From Phaffia rhodozyma (Eukaryota; Basidiomycota; Tremellomycetes; Cystofilobasidiales; Mrakiaceae), in the NCBI GenBank assembly GCA_014706385.1, contig JACGZH010000004.1, forward strand, positions 806,001 to 870,000: a stretch of DNA of 64,000 nt, given 5' to 3'. The notes beneath the pieces were generated by a model. The model had not been told where the DNA came from and did not search any database. It worked only from the letters and a program-made list of their open reading frames with translations. This document shows, piece after piece, positions 11,531 to 21,939 of this stretch. A program made the translations under genes and the position numbers. The stretch's first letter is position 1. Every line of letters begins with the position of its first letter.

Positions 11531-14500
11531 TCACTTCAAAGCCCTTTTGACGACTTCCTCCAAGGTCACCGGTTTAAACACCCCAGCTGAATCTCCACTG
11601 GACTCGTGAACATAGACAGCATCCTCGGAGACATAACAGACCACACCACCTGTTCTTCCGTCTTTGGAGATTCTGAAGAGGACTTGACCTGTGTTGACGT
11701 CGCTTCGACCTGTAGGTACCCAGATGAGATCCCGTTGAGTGACATAATCTTGGGCGATCGACCGGAAAGTGATCTCGTCCACGTGGGATGGTGTCTCCAT
11801 CGACGATGGCTTGACAGTCGCCGTCGGTGCTGTCGTCGATGACGGTAGTCGTTTTGATCTCGAGTCGGACGAAGGATGAGATGGGAAAATGGGTTTAGCG
11901 AGCCGGGTGGGAGCAGAAGAACCAAGAGCCATAGCTTGGTTCATCAGATCTAAACCTGATTTGAACCCAGATGTGATTTCTGGCAGAGCGAGAATTGATT
12001 CGGGGAAGACTGATTTCCAATACGAATACCTGCCAAGATATCAATTAATAGAAAAAAAAAAGTCCGAGATATCTTTATGTTCGAATACAAAAGATCAGAA
12101 GGCAAGAGGGAGAAGAAGGAACGAACCATTGGGTGATGTCATCAAAGTTGGGTTTTGGTTGAATCAACCAGATGTATAGCACATCCAGCCACTTGGGGAA
12201 GAAACCGGACTCTAGAAGTTGAGCCATCATCGTCGGTCGAAGCACACCCTGCCAAGGTAGCACGTTCTCTAGTTCGGTTAGGATTTGGTTTCGTGGGTTA
12301 ACTCGGAAATCATCTCGAAGCGAAGCACCGAGTTTGGGCAGGATGTATTTGAGGATGAGCGAATCCCATTCGTTGGGTGTGAATACCTGGATTTGTCAAA
12401 AAAGAGGTCCAATAGAAAATTCACGTTAGCGGTGTCGTTCAATAAATTAGAAAGATAAAAACGTACCTCGCGCCATCTGGGTAATTCCTCAGGCACTCTT
12501 TCTTCCACTTTCCACCCTTTGAGCAATCCTCTGATTCTTCTCTTTGCGTCCTCCAAGATCTGATCGATTCTCTTGCCCAAGAAGGGAAGCCATGGGAAAA
12601 CAATCGACTGTAAGGATGCTCCACCTTTTCTGGGTTTCCATTCGGTTATTGACTTGTTGAGTTTTGGGAGAATTAGTTGATCGAGGATGTTGTCGTGCAT
12701 GAAAAGAGGTAGAAGAGGAGTCCAGGATTTGATGAGCTGCACGGCAGGCTCGGCATTGGTAGGTTGCCAATCGTTGCTATGAAAATATGAGAAGTACAAA
12801 CAGGCGCGTTGAGCGAAAAAAAAGAAGACATCAAAATATGTGATTAGAATGAAAGCTTCTTGAAGACAGGAACGCACTTGATAGCCGATCGAACTTTCGG
12901 AAGCCAAACGTTCCACATCATACTCTCGTACGGTGTCATTACAACATCTCTTTATAATTTATGGATAAGAAAGGAGATAAACTATGAGTAAGTCGATGCT
13001 TGGCAACTCTGAATAAGATGAGGTCAAAGAGACAATCACATACAGATCAACCATTTTGCGCAATTTTCGAACCCTAGCCTGTCCATATACGTCCACCGCC
13101 TTAGCATCCTCCTCCTTTTCGGCGTCCGAGAACTTGAAAGCTTTTTTCCAAGGCCTGAGAGAAGCCAACAGCTCGGTTGATGATTCGAGTGGTTGCCACT
13201 GAGAGACCAATCTCCGAAACTACTCCATATGGTTTAGCGAAAAAAAATGCGATCAGAAGCTAGAAAATGAGGAGAGTAAAGGAAAGAAAAGCGAGAGGTC
13301 AATACTTACGACAGGAGAAACAGCGCCCACAACTATCTCATCTAGTGAATAGGTTGAGTGCTCTTCCGGGAACTCGTATAGCAATCGATCGAACGGAGGG
13401 ATGAACGGCGCGAGTGAGGGCTCGTACGTTGATGCAAGTGTTTTTGAGATTCCGGATATCTCGTTGATGACTACGTGAATCTGTTGGAGTCGCGAAATAT
13501 CTGATTATTTCCAAGGTAATTGGAGGAAGGAAAAGAAAGAATGAGAACAGGCTATAGATTAGCCTATCTGAAAAGCGCGCGAGAACAATGAAAAGGGTAC
13601 GGTTATGAAACCTACTATTCGCTTCCTCTACCAACTTTACTTTTAGGTTCTCATCTTCCCTGATTAACCACTTTCGCTTTTCCCTCACTGCCACGCCCTC
13701 TCTCGCGAGTGCATCGAGATCGCCTTTTGTCATATCACAAATCATTCGAAGATTATGCCTTAGCTCAGGCAGTTTACTTGCTTCACTCGTTGGACCGGAC
13801 AGGTTCAAAGCAGACAACGAGCTGACTTCTCTTGGCTGTTTACAAAGAAACGAAAACGAGAGGAGTTGGAATCAAGATATGAGTGTTCTGTCTGTAACAC
13901 CACTTGAACGAGACGGATGAGATAAGACACGAACTGTAGCACCAGTAGCATCAATGATGACACCCACTCCAGCCGATTGACCTCCCGGCCCAGCTTCTTC
14001 CAGAATTTCCTCGTAGGACTTGTGTTCGACTCTGATCTTGACCTTTTTGTTGTGTCTCCAAGATTCTTGGCCTCGTTTTGAAGAGCTAGGATGATTGTCT
14101 GACGAGGGAGGGGCTTTGCCGGCCGCTTTAGCTTTAGCAGCAGCCTTTTTGGCGGCGGCCTCGATAGCCGGGTCAGGTAAATCTCCTTTTCTGTATTTTC
14201 CGAAAGAGGGAGGGGAGAAATCGATGAGGACAAGAACACCAGATACTGACTCAACAGATGAGACCAACAAAAAGAAACGGATTTACCTGATAGCTTCCCT
14301 GATGCTTTGTTCCGTTCGCTCCGTTCCACCTGCTCCGATACCCATCCCCCTGCCTCTCAGTTTTGTCGTTACAGGGGTGATGATACCTGTACCATCTGAT
14401 CCCAACCCAACACCAGCCTGCCATCCTTGCTTGGCCAGCATTCTTGCTCCGAATGAGCCCTCCATCTTTTTGAAGGCCGCTGCATCTTCTCTCGTCAATG

Positions 14501-15295
14501 GCTGAGCGTTCGGTTTCGGCGGTGGCGATGATTTTCGAAGGAATGATTTCTGAGGACCTTTTGCTTTGGACGCGCCGAACGCGGTTATTAGGAACGAAGG
14601 TCTGGTGCTTGTTTCCGGAGCCGCAGATTCCTCTTCCTCATCAGAGTCATCTTCATCAGAGCTAGAGCCATCCGACTGAGATGACCCGCCACGTGTTGAA
14701 TTATTTTTACCGTCTACTTCTGGTTCGTCAGGCGGAGACATGGCTGAGGTAGGAGCGTTAGCGACAGGAACAAACGCGGGGATATCCAGTCCATGAAAAA
14801 CCGATTCAGACTGTGAGGAAGGAGGTTGAGCAGGGGCAGGGTTGGCTGATGAGGAGGCAGTGGTGAATGTCGGAGCTCTGTAACAATTGAAAGAAGAGCA
14901 AATGTACACGTTGAGAAAATGCGGAAAAGCCATCGAAAGGAAAGGCGAGGTTGATTAGAAGCCCTTTTTGAGGACTAACCAAGAGGTGATAGCGAGGCGA
15001 GAAGAAGAGACAAGCCTACTCACTTTGTCCAATCCGTAGCTCTACCGCTCTTGCCTCTATTTGAACCCAACCCTGCACCGCCACGACCGTTCAGATCCTC
15101 ATCATCACTTTCTGCGAACACTCCATAGAGCGCATCAATCTTTCCGGTCTTTCGCTTCTTTCTCGCGTAGAGATCACCGTCCTCGATGTCGTCACCTTGC
15201 TGATCGAACGTTCGGTCGTCTACATCGTCATCTGAAAGACCTTCAGATGAGGAACCGTCCGAGAGGAATCCTTTATTGGCTTTCCGTCTAGCCAT
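11531..15295 (-). CDS. NTR1: G-patch spliceosome-disassembly factor (NTR1/Spp382, TFIP11)
   Basis: Role (family knowledge): Ntr1/TFIP11 recruits and activates the DEAH helicase Prp43 to release the lariat intron and recycle snRNPs. Seen: exon 1 (15295-15020) gives an acidic N-terminus MARRKANKGFLSDGSSSEGL and later KIDALYGVFAESDDED, the TIP_N signature. The next exon (to about 14283) is Ser/Asp-rich and carries the G-patch: FGARMLAKQGWQAGVGLG, then GRGMGIG. A basic Lys/Ala-rich linker follows. The long helical C-terminal half (GCFC/TFIP11 type) includes FRRLVSQWQPLE, then MTPYESMMWNVWLPKVRSAI, WTPLLPLF, then WLPFLGKRIDQIL, and ends ...LEEVVKRALK. At least seven introns were placed by eye. G-patch proteins of other classes are excluded by the combination of TIP_N and GCFC regions. 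Confidence 0.9.
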
Positions 15296-16145
15296 GGAGG
15301 AGATGATGGTGGTGGTGTTGGTAGTGGCGGTAGTGATGATGATAGAATGGGTCGCTCGGAGTTGAGGGTTGCAGACGCGCGTAATGGCGGTTACGGTTGG
15401 CTACGGTTGGTTACACGATCCTTCGACTCCAGGTTTCCTCACCGCTGCACAACGGTGGTCGGATGGTGTGTTCTGCGCTATCGGAGGTGCTCTATCAGAA
15501 TGACTGACGGAAGCTGAAGAGGCGATAGAGACAAAGGCAGGAGGTGTATGTGTCGGATTCAGAGGGAAGGAAGGTTGCGCGAAGAGTGTCGGTCCTCAGA
15601 AACACTTGTACATCAAGAGGTCCAGTCACCAGCTGCAACTAGATGGTCCTGTTCAAGTTAGCTTGTTCTATCACTTGATCAAATTCTTGGTAGGAAGGAG
15701 GAAGACCGGTCTAGAGTTTGGAAAAGCATGCTTCGAAGTACACTCATCAAGATATCATTTCTTGTCGAGGTGGTTGTTTCAGAACTGTTCTGACAAACAT
15801 ACATATACACGCACTTGTACTTTCATGTTCCATTTGATCTCTTTCTCTCTCTGTGTACAACCCAGGCTGCCTGTAGAGATCACAAACATCCAGATTCTCA
15901 ACGCTGCGAAGCTTGGAAAGATGCTTCTTATACATGTTCCCCCGCTACTTGACTTCATCTTCTGTTTTATGTCAACAGCCAAAATTTCTACCCTGTGTCT
16001 CATCCCTCATCGAACATCTTCTCGCAACCACCCTTGGTTGACTCCCATCCCAACTTGGATACTGACACTCCATTCTTGTAGTCCATACGGTCATGACGCT
16101 CCCATGCCATCTTCGCCATCGTATATCCATCAGACTAAACATTGC

Positions 16146-16199
16146 GATCGGCCGTCAGGTGACTGCAATCACGTGACACCGGCGTAAAGATCGGCCGTC
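16146..16199. repeat. Paired 11-bp direct repeat flanking an E-box
   Basis: GATCGGCCGTC occurs at 16146-16156 and again at 16189-16199, 43 bp apart. The CACGTG-centred ATCACGTGAC lies between at 16168-16177. Further GGCCGGGC follows at about 16206. The arrangement, just upstream of a TATA box, looks like a compact cis-regulatory module; the binding factors are unknown. Confidence 0.55.
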
Positions 16200-16219
16200 C
16201 GTTCCCGGCCGGGCGTTCT

Positions 16220-16225
16220 TATAAA
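16220..16225 (+). promoter_or_regulatory. TATA box of the cupin gene
   Basis: TATAAA lies 96 bp before the cupin ATG and is followed by a C/T-rich stretch leading to ATG. This is the clearest TATA-type core promoter in the window; most of the housekeeping genes here lack one at a comparable distance. Confidence 0.55.
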
Positions 16226-16320
16226 GCCGGGAGATTGTCAACATTATCAGCCCATCAGATTAACCATCTCTTGTTTCTTTCTGCTTCTCCCACACTCACT
16301 CTTCTTCTTACTCAACCAGG

Positions 16321-17062
16321 ATGTCCTCTCTTCCTCCACTACGTCGGATAGTCACAACACATGCGCCCCAGTCAGACTCTTCGGCCGAACCACCGGTGAG
16401 GATCCTGCACGACGGCGACTACGACGACCCCACGGTAGGTCGATCTCGACGAGCCTGGTCTGGCGATTTTCCTGCTGTTCAGAATACGGATGACGACTTT
16501 ATCGCCCACGACGGACTGGTCAGAAGAGGTGGAACTAGCTGCAGGACTACTACCTTGCGCCCTGGAGAGGTCACCCCCATGGTGAGAGAGAACTCTTCAT
16601 CACGCATTCATTCTTGTTCTGAGCAAGGACCAGTCTGTTGACTTGGGATGTATTTTGACAAAACAGCACCGAACGTCTTCTCTGGACTACAATATCATAA
16701 CCCACGGAACGATCACCTTGCTGACGCCGAAACTCCCGTCTAAACCTGAACAATGGCCTCCTTCTTCGATTTTGCATACGAGGGATGATATTCAAGAGAC
16801 CCAAGTCAACGTTGGCGAAGTCGTCGTCCAGAGGGGAACGTATGTCCTTCACTTGAACTGCCACTGATTTTCTTAGAATTCTGCTCAACTTTCGGGACAC
16901 AACAACAGGATTCACGCATGGAGAAACGACACAAGTGAACTAGTCAGATGGACCGCTGTTCTCTCTGATGCTCAACCTGCTCTTGATCTTGAAGAAGCAT
17001 GGGTGGAGGAGGGCAAGAACGGAGATGGCAAGGGAGATGTCCGGACTGGGGTTAAGCTCTGA
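16321..17062 (+). CDS. Small single-domain cupin protein
   Basis: Seen: three exons (16321 to about 16580, about 16668-16839, about 16910-17062) give roughly 190 residues. The cupin double-stranded beta-helix motif is visible: SLDYNIITHGTITLL, then VNVGEVVVQRGTIHAWRN, then SELVRWTAVLSDA. The second stretch matches the G(X)5-7 P/R G..H..N cupin motif 2 with its metal-ligand-type His. The same type of protein (family knowledge) appears in fungi and bacteria as a stand-alone cupin annotated near oxidoreductases. Its substrate is not predictable. The N-terminal 80 residues carry an Arg/Asp-rich stretch before the barrel. The promoter has a TATA box and repeats, suggesting inducible expression. 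Confidence 0.82.
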
Positions 17063-17216
17063 GATTCACTTTATGTAACAGCACAGGATTGGATGTACAA
17101 GTAGCTCTTTCCCATATCATAGAGAATATGCATACAACATTGTTACAGACTCCTCCTTTTACAAGAAACGGACAATCGATTGAGAGATTGATAAGAGGTC
17201 GAAGATGCCGACGTTT

Positions 17217-18713
17217 CTAAATGTTTTCCAACTCGTCTTCCAACTTTTTCGCCGTCTGCTCTCGATCCAGTCCCAGCGTTCGCTTTCTCCTGTTCCCTTG
17301 CTGCTTCGGTTCTGACTGTGAAGCTGACCGAGGCGGTCGAGACCCACCATCCGTTACAGCCTTCGGTCTTTCTTGTTCTGAACCCTCGATCTCCAACGGC
17401 TTTGGTTCATAAGGCGGATATTGTCCTTTGGGAAATGTCTGTACGTCCGTGGGTCGGTAGTTTGCCTCAGCGAACGAAGGATACCGAGTTGGAACAGGCG
17501 GAGTTGGATAGAAGTGTGCTGTCGAAGGGGGAGATGAGTAAGTTGGTGGTAAAAAGCTAACAAAATGGGGATGCTGTTGGAGACAAGAGGATTTCAGTTC
17601 AAGGTTTAGATACAGAGCGAGATATCGCAAACAGAAGAGAGGCCCACCTTATAGATGGCCTCGACCCGACCGATGGCAAGACCGAAGTGACCCTCGACTC
17701 CTTCCGGCGTGACCTTTGCTCTGGCTGCATCCTCTGGAGTCGCCCTGTTGGGATCAGCCCTTGGCGCGCCGAGGAGAGACAGACCGATCGTCTTTGTCCT
17801 TGACAGATCTGGTTCCACCTGACGGTCTGTGATTCTTCCAAGATGCGTATGCACGAGAGAAGTCAGAGGAATCTAAAACAGATCAAGCGAGAGAACGGAA
17901 TCTTCAGCGATCCAAAGATGTAGGCAAGTAGGAACATAACGAGGACGGCACCATACCTGACACTCTTCCCAACCACCTCCGAGGGTGCCTCTACCGGTTA
18001 TACCCAACCGATGACTCCATAGGTCTTGGGCGACCCAACCATCAGTCTGAACGTTGATGAACCAATGAGGCCATAATCTGGGATCACCCATGGGTTTACA
18101 AATCACCGAGAGATGAGTATGTCTAGCGATGTCGATTGTGTTGACTGAGAATACACCTGGTTGAGGCTTGGATGTTGAATGTTGAATGTTGAGCAAACGA
18201 TACATGTGAGTAGGAGAACAAAAGACAAGACGCAACACATGAACGGAGACCACTTACCTTGGTACGGAAACCAACATATCCGCCTCTGATTTTACCGTCA
18301 ATCTCTTCTCTCACCGCCAGCGAGATCCGACCGGAAAGGATAGCGTGAGGAAGGCCTTGCATGTCCCAACTGCCATCCGTGTACTCGTCACCATTATTGA
18401 GCGTCAGATCGATATGGGACGATCCACCGATATCAGAGTCAGATGCCAGCGTCAGATTGGCTAGCTCATTTGGCGTGGCAAAGTTGATGAGAGAGAGTGA
18501 TTTTGGGTCTTTGAATTCAGAGTCTGCTGGACCAAGTTGGGATGCTACGGAAACCAAAAGAGATTGAGAGGCGAATTGAGGGGTCCGGAAGACGGCGACG
18601 AGATCAAGAAAACAGGCAAACAGATGATATTACTTACCAGCAGCCGTCCATTTCTGAGTAGCCTTCCTAGCGAGCAAAATTTTGTCGAATACTTTATTGA
18701 GATTCTTGCTCAT
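17217..18713 (-). CDS. CIA30: Mitochondrial complex I assembly factor CIA30 (NDUFAF1)
   Basis: Role (family knowledge): CIA30/NDUFAF1 assists assembly of the membrane arm of NADH:ubiquinone oxidoreductase. Seen: the start MSKNLNKVFDKILLARKATQ at 18713 is basic and lacks a strong presequence. The CIA30 domain follows over several exons: ELANLTLASDSDIGGSSHID, then YVGFRTK, then THLSVICKPMGDPR and WPHWFINVQTDGWVAQDLW, with the late block HTHLGRITDRQVEPD leading to IGLSLLG. Downstream is an unusual tail of about 110 residues rich in Pro/Tyr/Arg (for example STAHFYPTPPVPTRYPSFAE), ending KKLEDELENI. It is divergent from MON1 across about 315 bp. The first and last introns are approximate. Confidence 0.86.
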
Positions 18714-19028
18714 CGGTGTGTCGAAATCAAGGCGATGATGTTGATGATGGTGGTGATGAACGTGATGGACGAGAGATGGGAGCAAGCGACCGTCTTGTGC
18801 GATCGAATACAAATATTTTCTAATGAAGACTACAAAACATTCCTAATGAAAGCCGAACTACAAACGTGTTGTAATACACGACTAGGAAACATTTCTAATA
18901 GTTTTCGGCCACACCCGATCATCCTCCCACCTTCTCTCGTCGACCATCAAGCCATCACCCCAACCCCATCGTCGTTGGCCATCACCTCTGGTTTGGTATC
19001 AATCTCGGTCTAGTTTGTCTCTGTAGCG
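18714..19028. promoter_or_regulatory. Divergent promoter of CIA30 and MON1
   Basis: A 315-bp gap between outward-facing start codons, with no reading frame of interest. Homopyrimidine and CATC-rich stretches lie just before the MON1 ATG. No GGTTAC element was found here. Confidence 0.4.
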
Positions 19029-21775
19029 ATGCCTCCCGAGTCCCGTTCCGCTCCGGGAACACCCAGAAGACTTTCTCATCTGCCAGCCGCAGCCGCTCCT
19101 TCTGCTCTGCCACCTCACTTGACGAGAGAAATCTCTTCGCTCTCGCTTTCGCTCTCGCCTCAACCATCATCTCCGTCGTCCTGCTCGTCTTCTTCCTCGG
19201 TCTACAACCTTCATCATGTCGCTCCGTTTGCTTCGTCTTCCCCCATCTCCCGGCCAAGTTCCACAAGAACTCCTTCCGTATACAGCGATATCGACGTCGA
19301 TATCGGTCCTCCCCCGTCGCTGCCACACACTTCTGGATCCGGATCACAGAGTGATGATGGTCATCAGCCGTCATCCACACCAACAGCTCAACAGCAAACT
19401 TTACCGCCTGGTCAAATCAGCGAACAAGCTAGAATCATGCTCAGAGGTCAGCTTAAACGTAGTTTAAGTCGACCGACAATTCACAAGGCCCCCTCGAAGA
19501 AGGGAAAGGAGAGGACGAATGCCTTCGAAGGTGGTAAGCAGTCTCTTGTGCTCACTATGTATCCTCGATGGCTCTGTTTGTGTTCTGACCATCAGCACAC
19601 AACATTCTAGTCATACAACAGACACCAACATTGCCTGATCAGTCTCCAGAAAAAGGTCCTTCCTCGGTCAACATTCCTGTAGAGAGAGAACATCGTTAGT
19701 TGCGACCATTTGCTTCTGACTTTCAAAATTGACGACCCATGTTCATCACTGTCATCTCTTTTCAGGTTCATATCCGCCTAGGAAATATTTCATCTTGACA
19801 AACGCTGGAAAGCCAGTGTATGCAAGGTCAGCGCTACAGCCGATTGGATAGCTTTCCCGCTCTCAAGTGCAAATATGATCTATGTCTGACACCGTCCGGC
19901 TTGCCGTTCTCTTGTTCGACAGTGAAACGGACGAGACCGAGCTCAACACAATCGTCGGCGTCATCCAAGCACTCATCTCCATTTTTCTCGATCAGGACCA
20001 AACGGATAAACTTCGAACGATCACCAAAGGGGACACCAAGATTGTGTTTCTGCTCAGACAACCGTTGTACTATGCCTGCGTGTCTTCTTGGGGTGAACCT
20101 GAATCTGTCGTACGTATCCAAACGAACTACAAGAGCTCGTTCTTGAACTCTGAAACCAATCAGATGACCACGATGATCTTAATTCGCTTTCTTTTTATCT
20201 AGCTTCGACTGCATCTCGAGTATTTGCATCTTCAGGTCCTCAGTATTCTGACTGGAGGACAGTTAACCCGAATATTCAATGCCAGAGGAAACTTTGACCT
20301 CAGAAGGCTACTTCAAGGTTTTAATAATTTCCCTGTCAAATTCTATTGCTCGTATCTATCGCTGACGCCCATTCTCTCTCGTCTTCGGGCGACTGTGCGC
20401 CAACTTTTGAACCCATAGGAACAGAAAATTTCTTCACTGCTCTCGTCGACACGTTACAGTCCGATTTCAGTTACCTCACATACAGCCTACAACCTCTTCG
20501 GGTACATCCCGCGTTGAGAGATGCGGCCGGACAAGCCTTGTTGACCGCTTCGAAATCGAAAGTGTGTGATTCCTTCCGAAAACCCCTTGTATCTATCTCA
20601 GGCTGAATTATCTTTCAATGTCCCAACTATAGGATCTTCTTTACGCGCTGATTTTAACGTCTCCAGACCTACATATTCTCACTCTCCTTCGACCAACAAA
20701 ACACTCAATTCACCCAACCGATCTTCACATACTGCTCAACCTTATTAGATCATCTCCTGACCTGACGCATCCAGAAAACGAATCCTGGCTTCCGGTCTGC
20801 CTACCAAGGTATGATCAGGACGGTTTTGTTTATGTGTATGTGACATTCGGAGAAGACGGGCTCGGGTTTGTAGGCGTTGGAAAGGCGAAAGATGGATTCG
20901 AGGAGATGAGAGACGGACGGACAAGGGTCATGCAGGTTGGAACTCTTTTTCTTTTCCTCCTGCTGCTTCTCGTGTTCCTTCCTATTCTAATTGTGTGTCT
21001 TCTCGTGAGGAATTACCACCATTAATAGAAATTGGAAGAGGACAACAAACAGAGCAAGCTCAGTCGATCAATCGCTCTACATCCATACTCTGTCTGTGAG
21101 TTCTTCTTGTTATTTATTTATTTATTTATTTATTTAACATAGAATCTTATAGAAACCTTCAAACAACTCTTTCACGATCACGTTCTCACCTTTTTTCTTG
21201 AATTGACAGCCGATCTGGGAATTCCAAATTTACTTCACTTCATCTATAAATCATGTGTAAACGTTCAGCTTACACAACCTCGATGGGAAGGCATATATGA
21301 AAAATCGGAAGAACGTCGTCGGTCAGTTCCTCTTCTCTTTGGCATCAATCTTCTCTAGTTTCGACAGACGATTTCCCCTGACTTTGAGAGAATTCGAAAT
21401 CGACAGGTTATCAATTCACTACCAACAAGTGCATGATGCCCTTCACGCAAGATCCTCTCCAGGAGCAGAACCTTTGACGTTGTTGTTTGTTCGGACTGAT
21501 ACGGAGTGTATCCTAGGTTGGGTAAATATGATTTCCTTCCTTTGTTCGAGATAATCTCTTCTGTACTCTCCTAACATGAATCGCTGACCTATGAACCTTT
21601 GACGTTGAAATACTATGTTGACATCCAAAAAAAGTTCACACAACCTTTCGAGCTTTACATGACACTGTCCCCTTCAACCCCTAAATCAGGATGTATCTCA
21701 ATCGCCAATAGAGTCGCTCGGTGGGTCAAGAAAGAGGAGCGTTCTTTGTTCTTACATCGGACTCCCGTCTTTTGA
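19029..21775 (+). CDS. MON1: Vacuolar fusion protein MON1 (Rab7 GEF subunit)
   Basis: Role (family knowledge): Mon1 with Ccz1 forms the guanine-nucleotide exchange factor that activates Rab7/Ypt7 on endosomes and vacuoles. Seen: exon 1 encodes a long Ser/Pro-rich, probably disordered N-terminus. The longin-type core follows: SYPPRKYFILTNAGKPVYAS spliced (intron about 19827-19921) to ETDETELNTIVGVIQALISI, then GDTKIVFLLRQPLYYACVSS, then LRLHLEYLHLQVLSILTGGQ and LTRIFNARGNFDLRRLLQG. These are diagnostic Mon1 blocks. Later exons give WLPVCLPRYDQDGFVYVYVT and FELYMTLSP, ending with SLFLHRTPVF. One intron holds a TTTA microsatellite. The gene converges with PPX1, leaving about 164 bp. Confidence 0.92.
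21110..21136. repeat. TTTA microsatellite in a MON1 intron
   Basis: About seven tandem TTTA/TATT units lie within an intron of MON1, close to its 3' splice site. A shorter, similar tract lies in an ABC transporter intron near 57218-57235. Confidence 0.85.
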
Positions 21776-21939
21776 TACGCTTTATAATGGGGTCACGGTC
21801 AAGTTCATGAACGACAAGATAACATGGATATCAAGAAGTAAAGACATACGACATCTAAAGGAATTATGATACGATTATAAGTGAGAAATGAAATAAAGCA
21901 AGAGGCAATGTGAAGCTGGTTACACTAAAAAGGAGAAAT

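Larger units (their letters stand above)
15296..16320. promoter_or_regulatory. Divergent promoter region of NTR1 and the cupin gene
   Basis: About 1 kb between two outward-facing starts. Near NTR1 there are two GGTTAC hexamers at 15389-15394 and 15409-15414, embedded in repeated GGTTGG/CTACGG words. Near the cupin there is an 11-bp direct repeat GATCGGCCGTC (16146-16156 and 16189-16199), an E-box ATCACGTGAC between its copies (16168-16177) and a TATAAA at 16220-16225, about 96 bp before the cupin ATG. A reading frame at about 15606-16187 resembles no protein I know and is not called. Confidence 0.55.

Noticed and set aside
15606..16187. Plus-strand reading frame of 193 codons before the cupin
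   Set aside because: It overlaps the cupin promoter elements, has no recognisable domain, and Cys/His/Ser composition typical of non-coding C/T-rich DNA.
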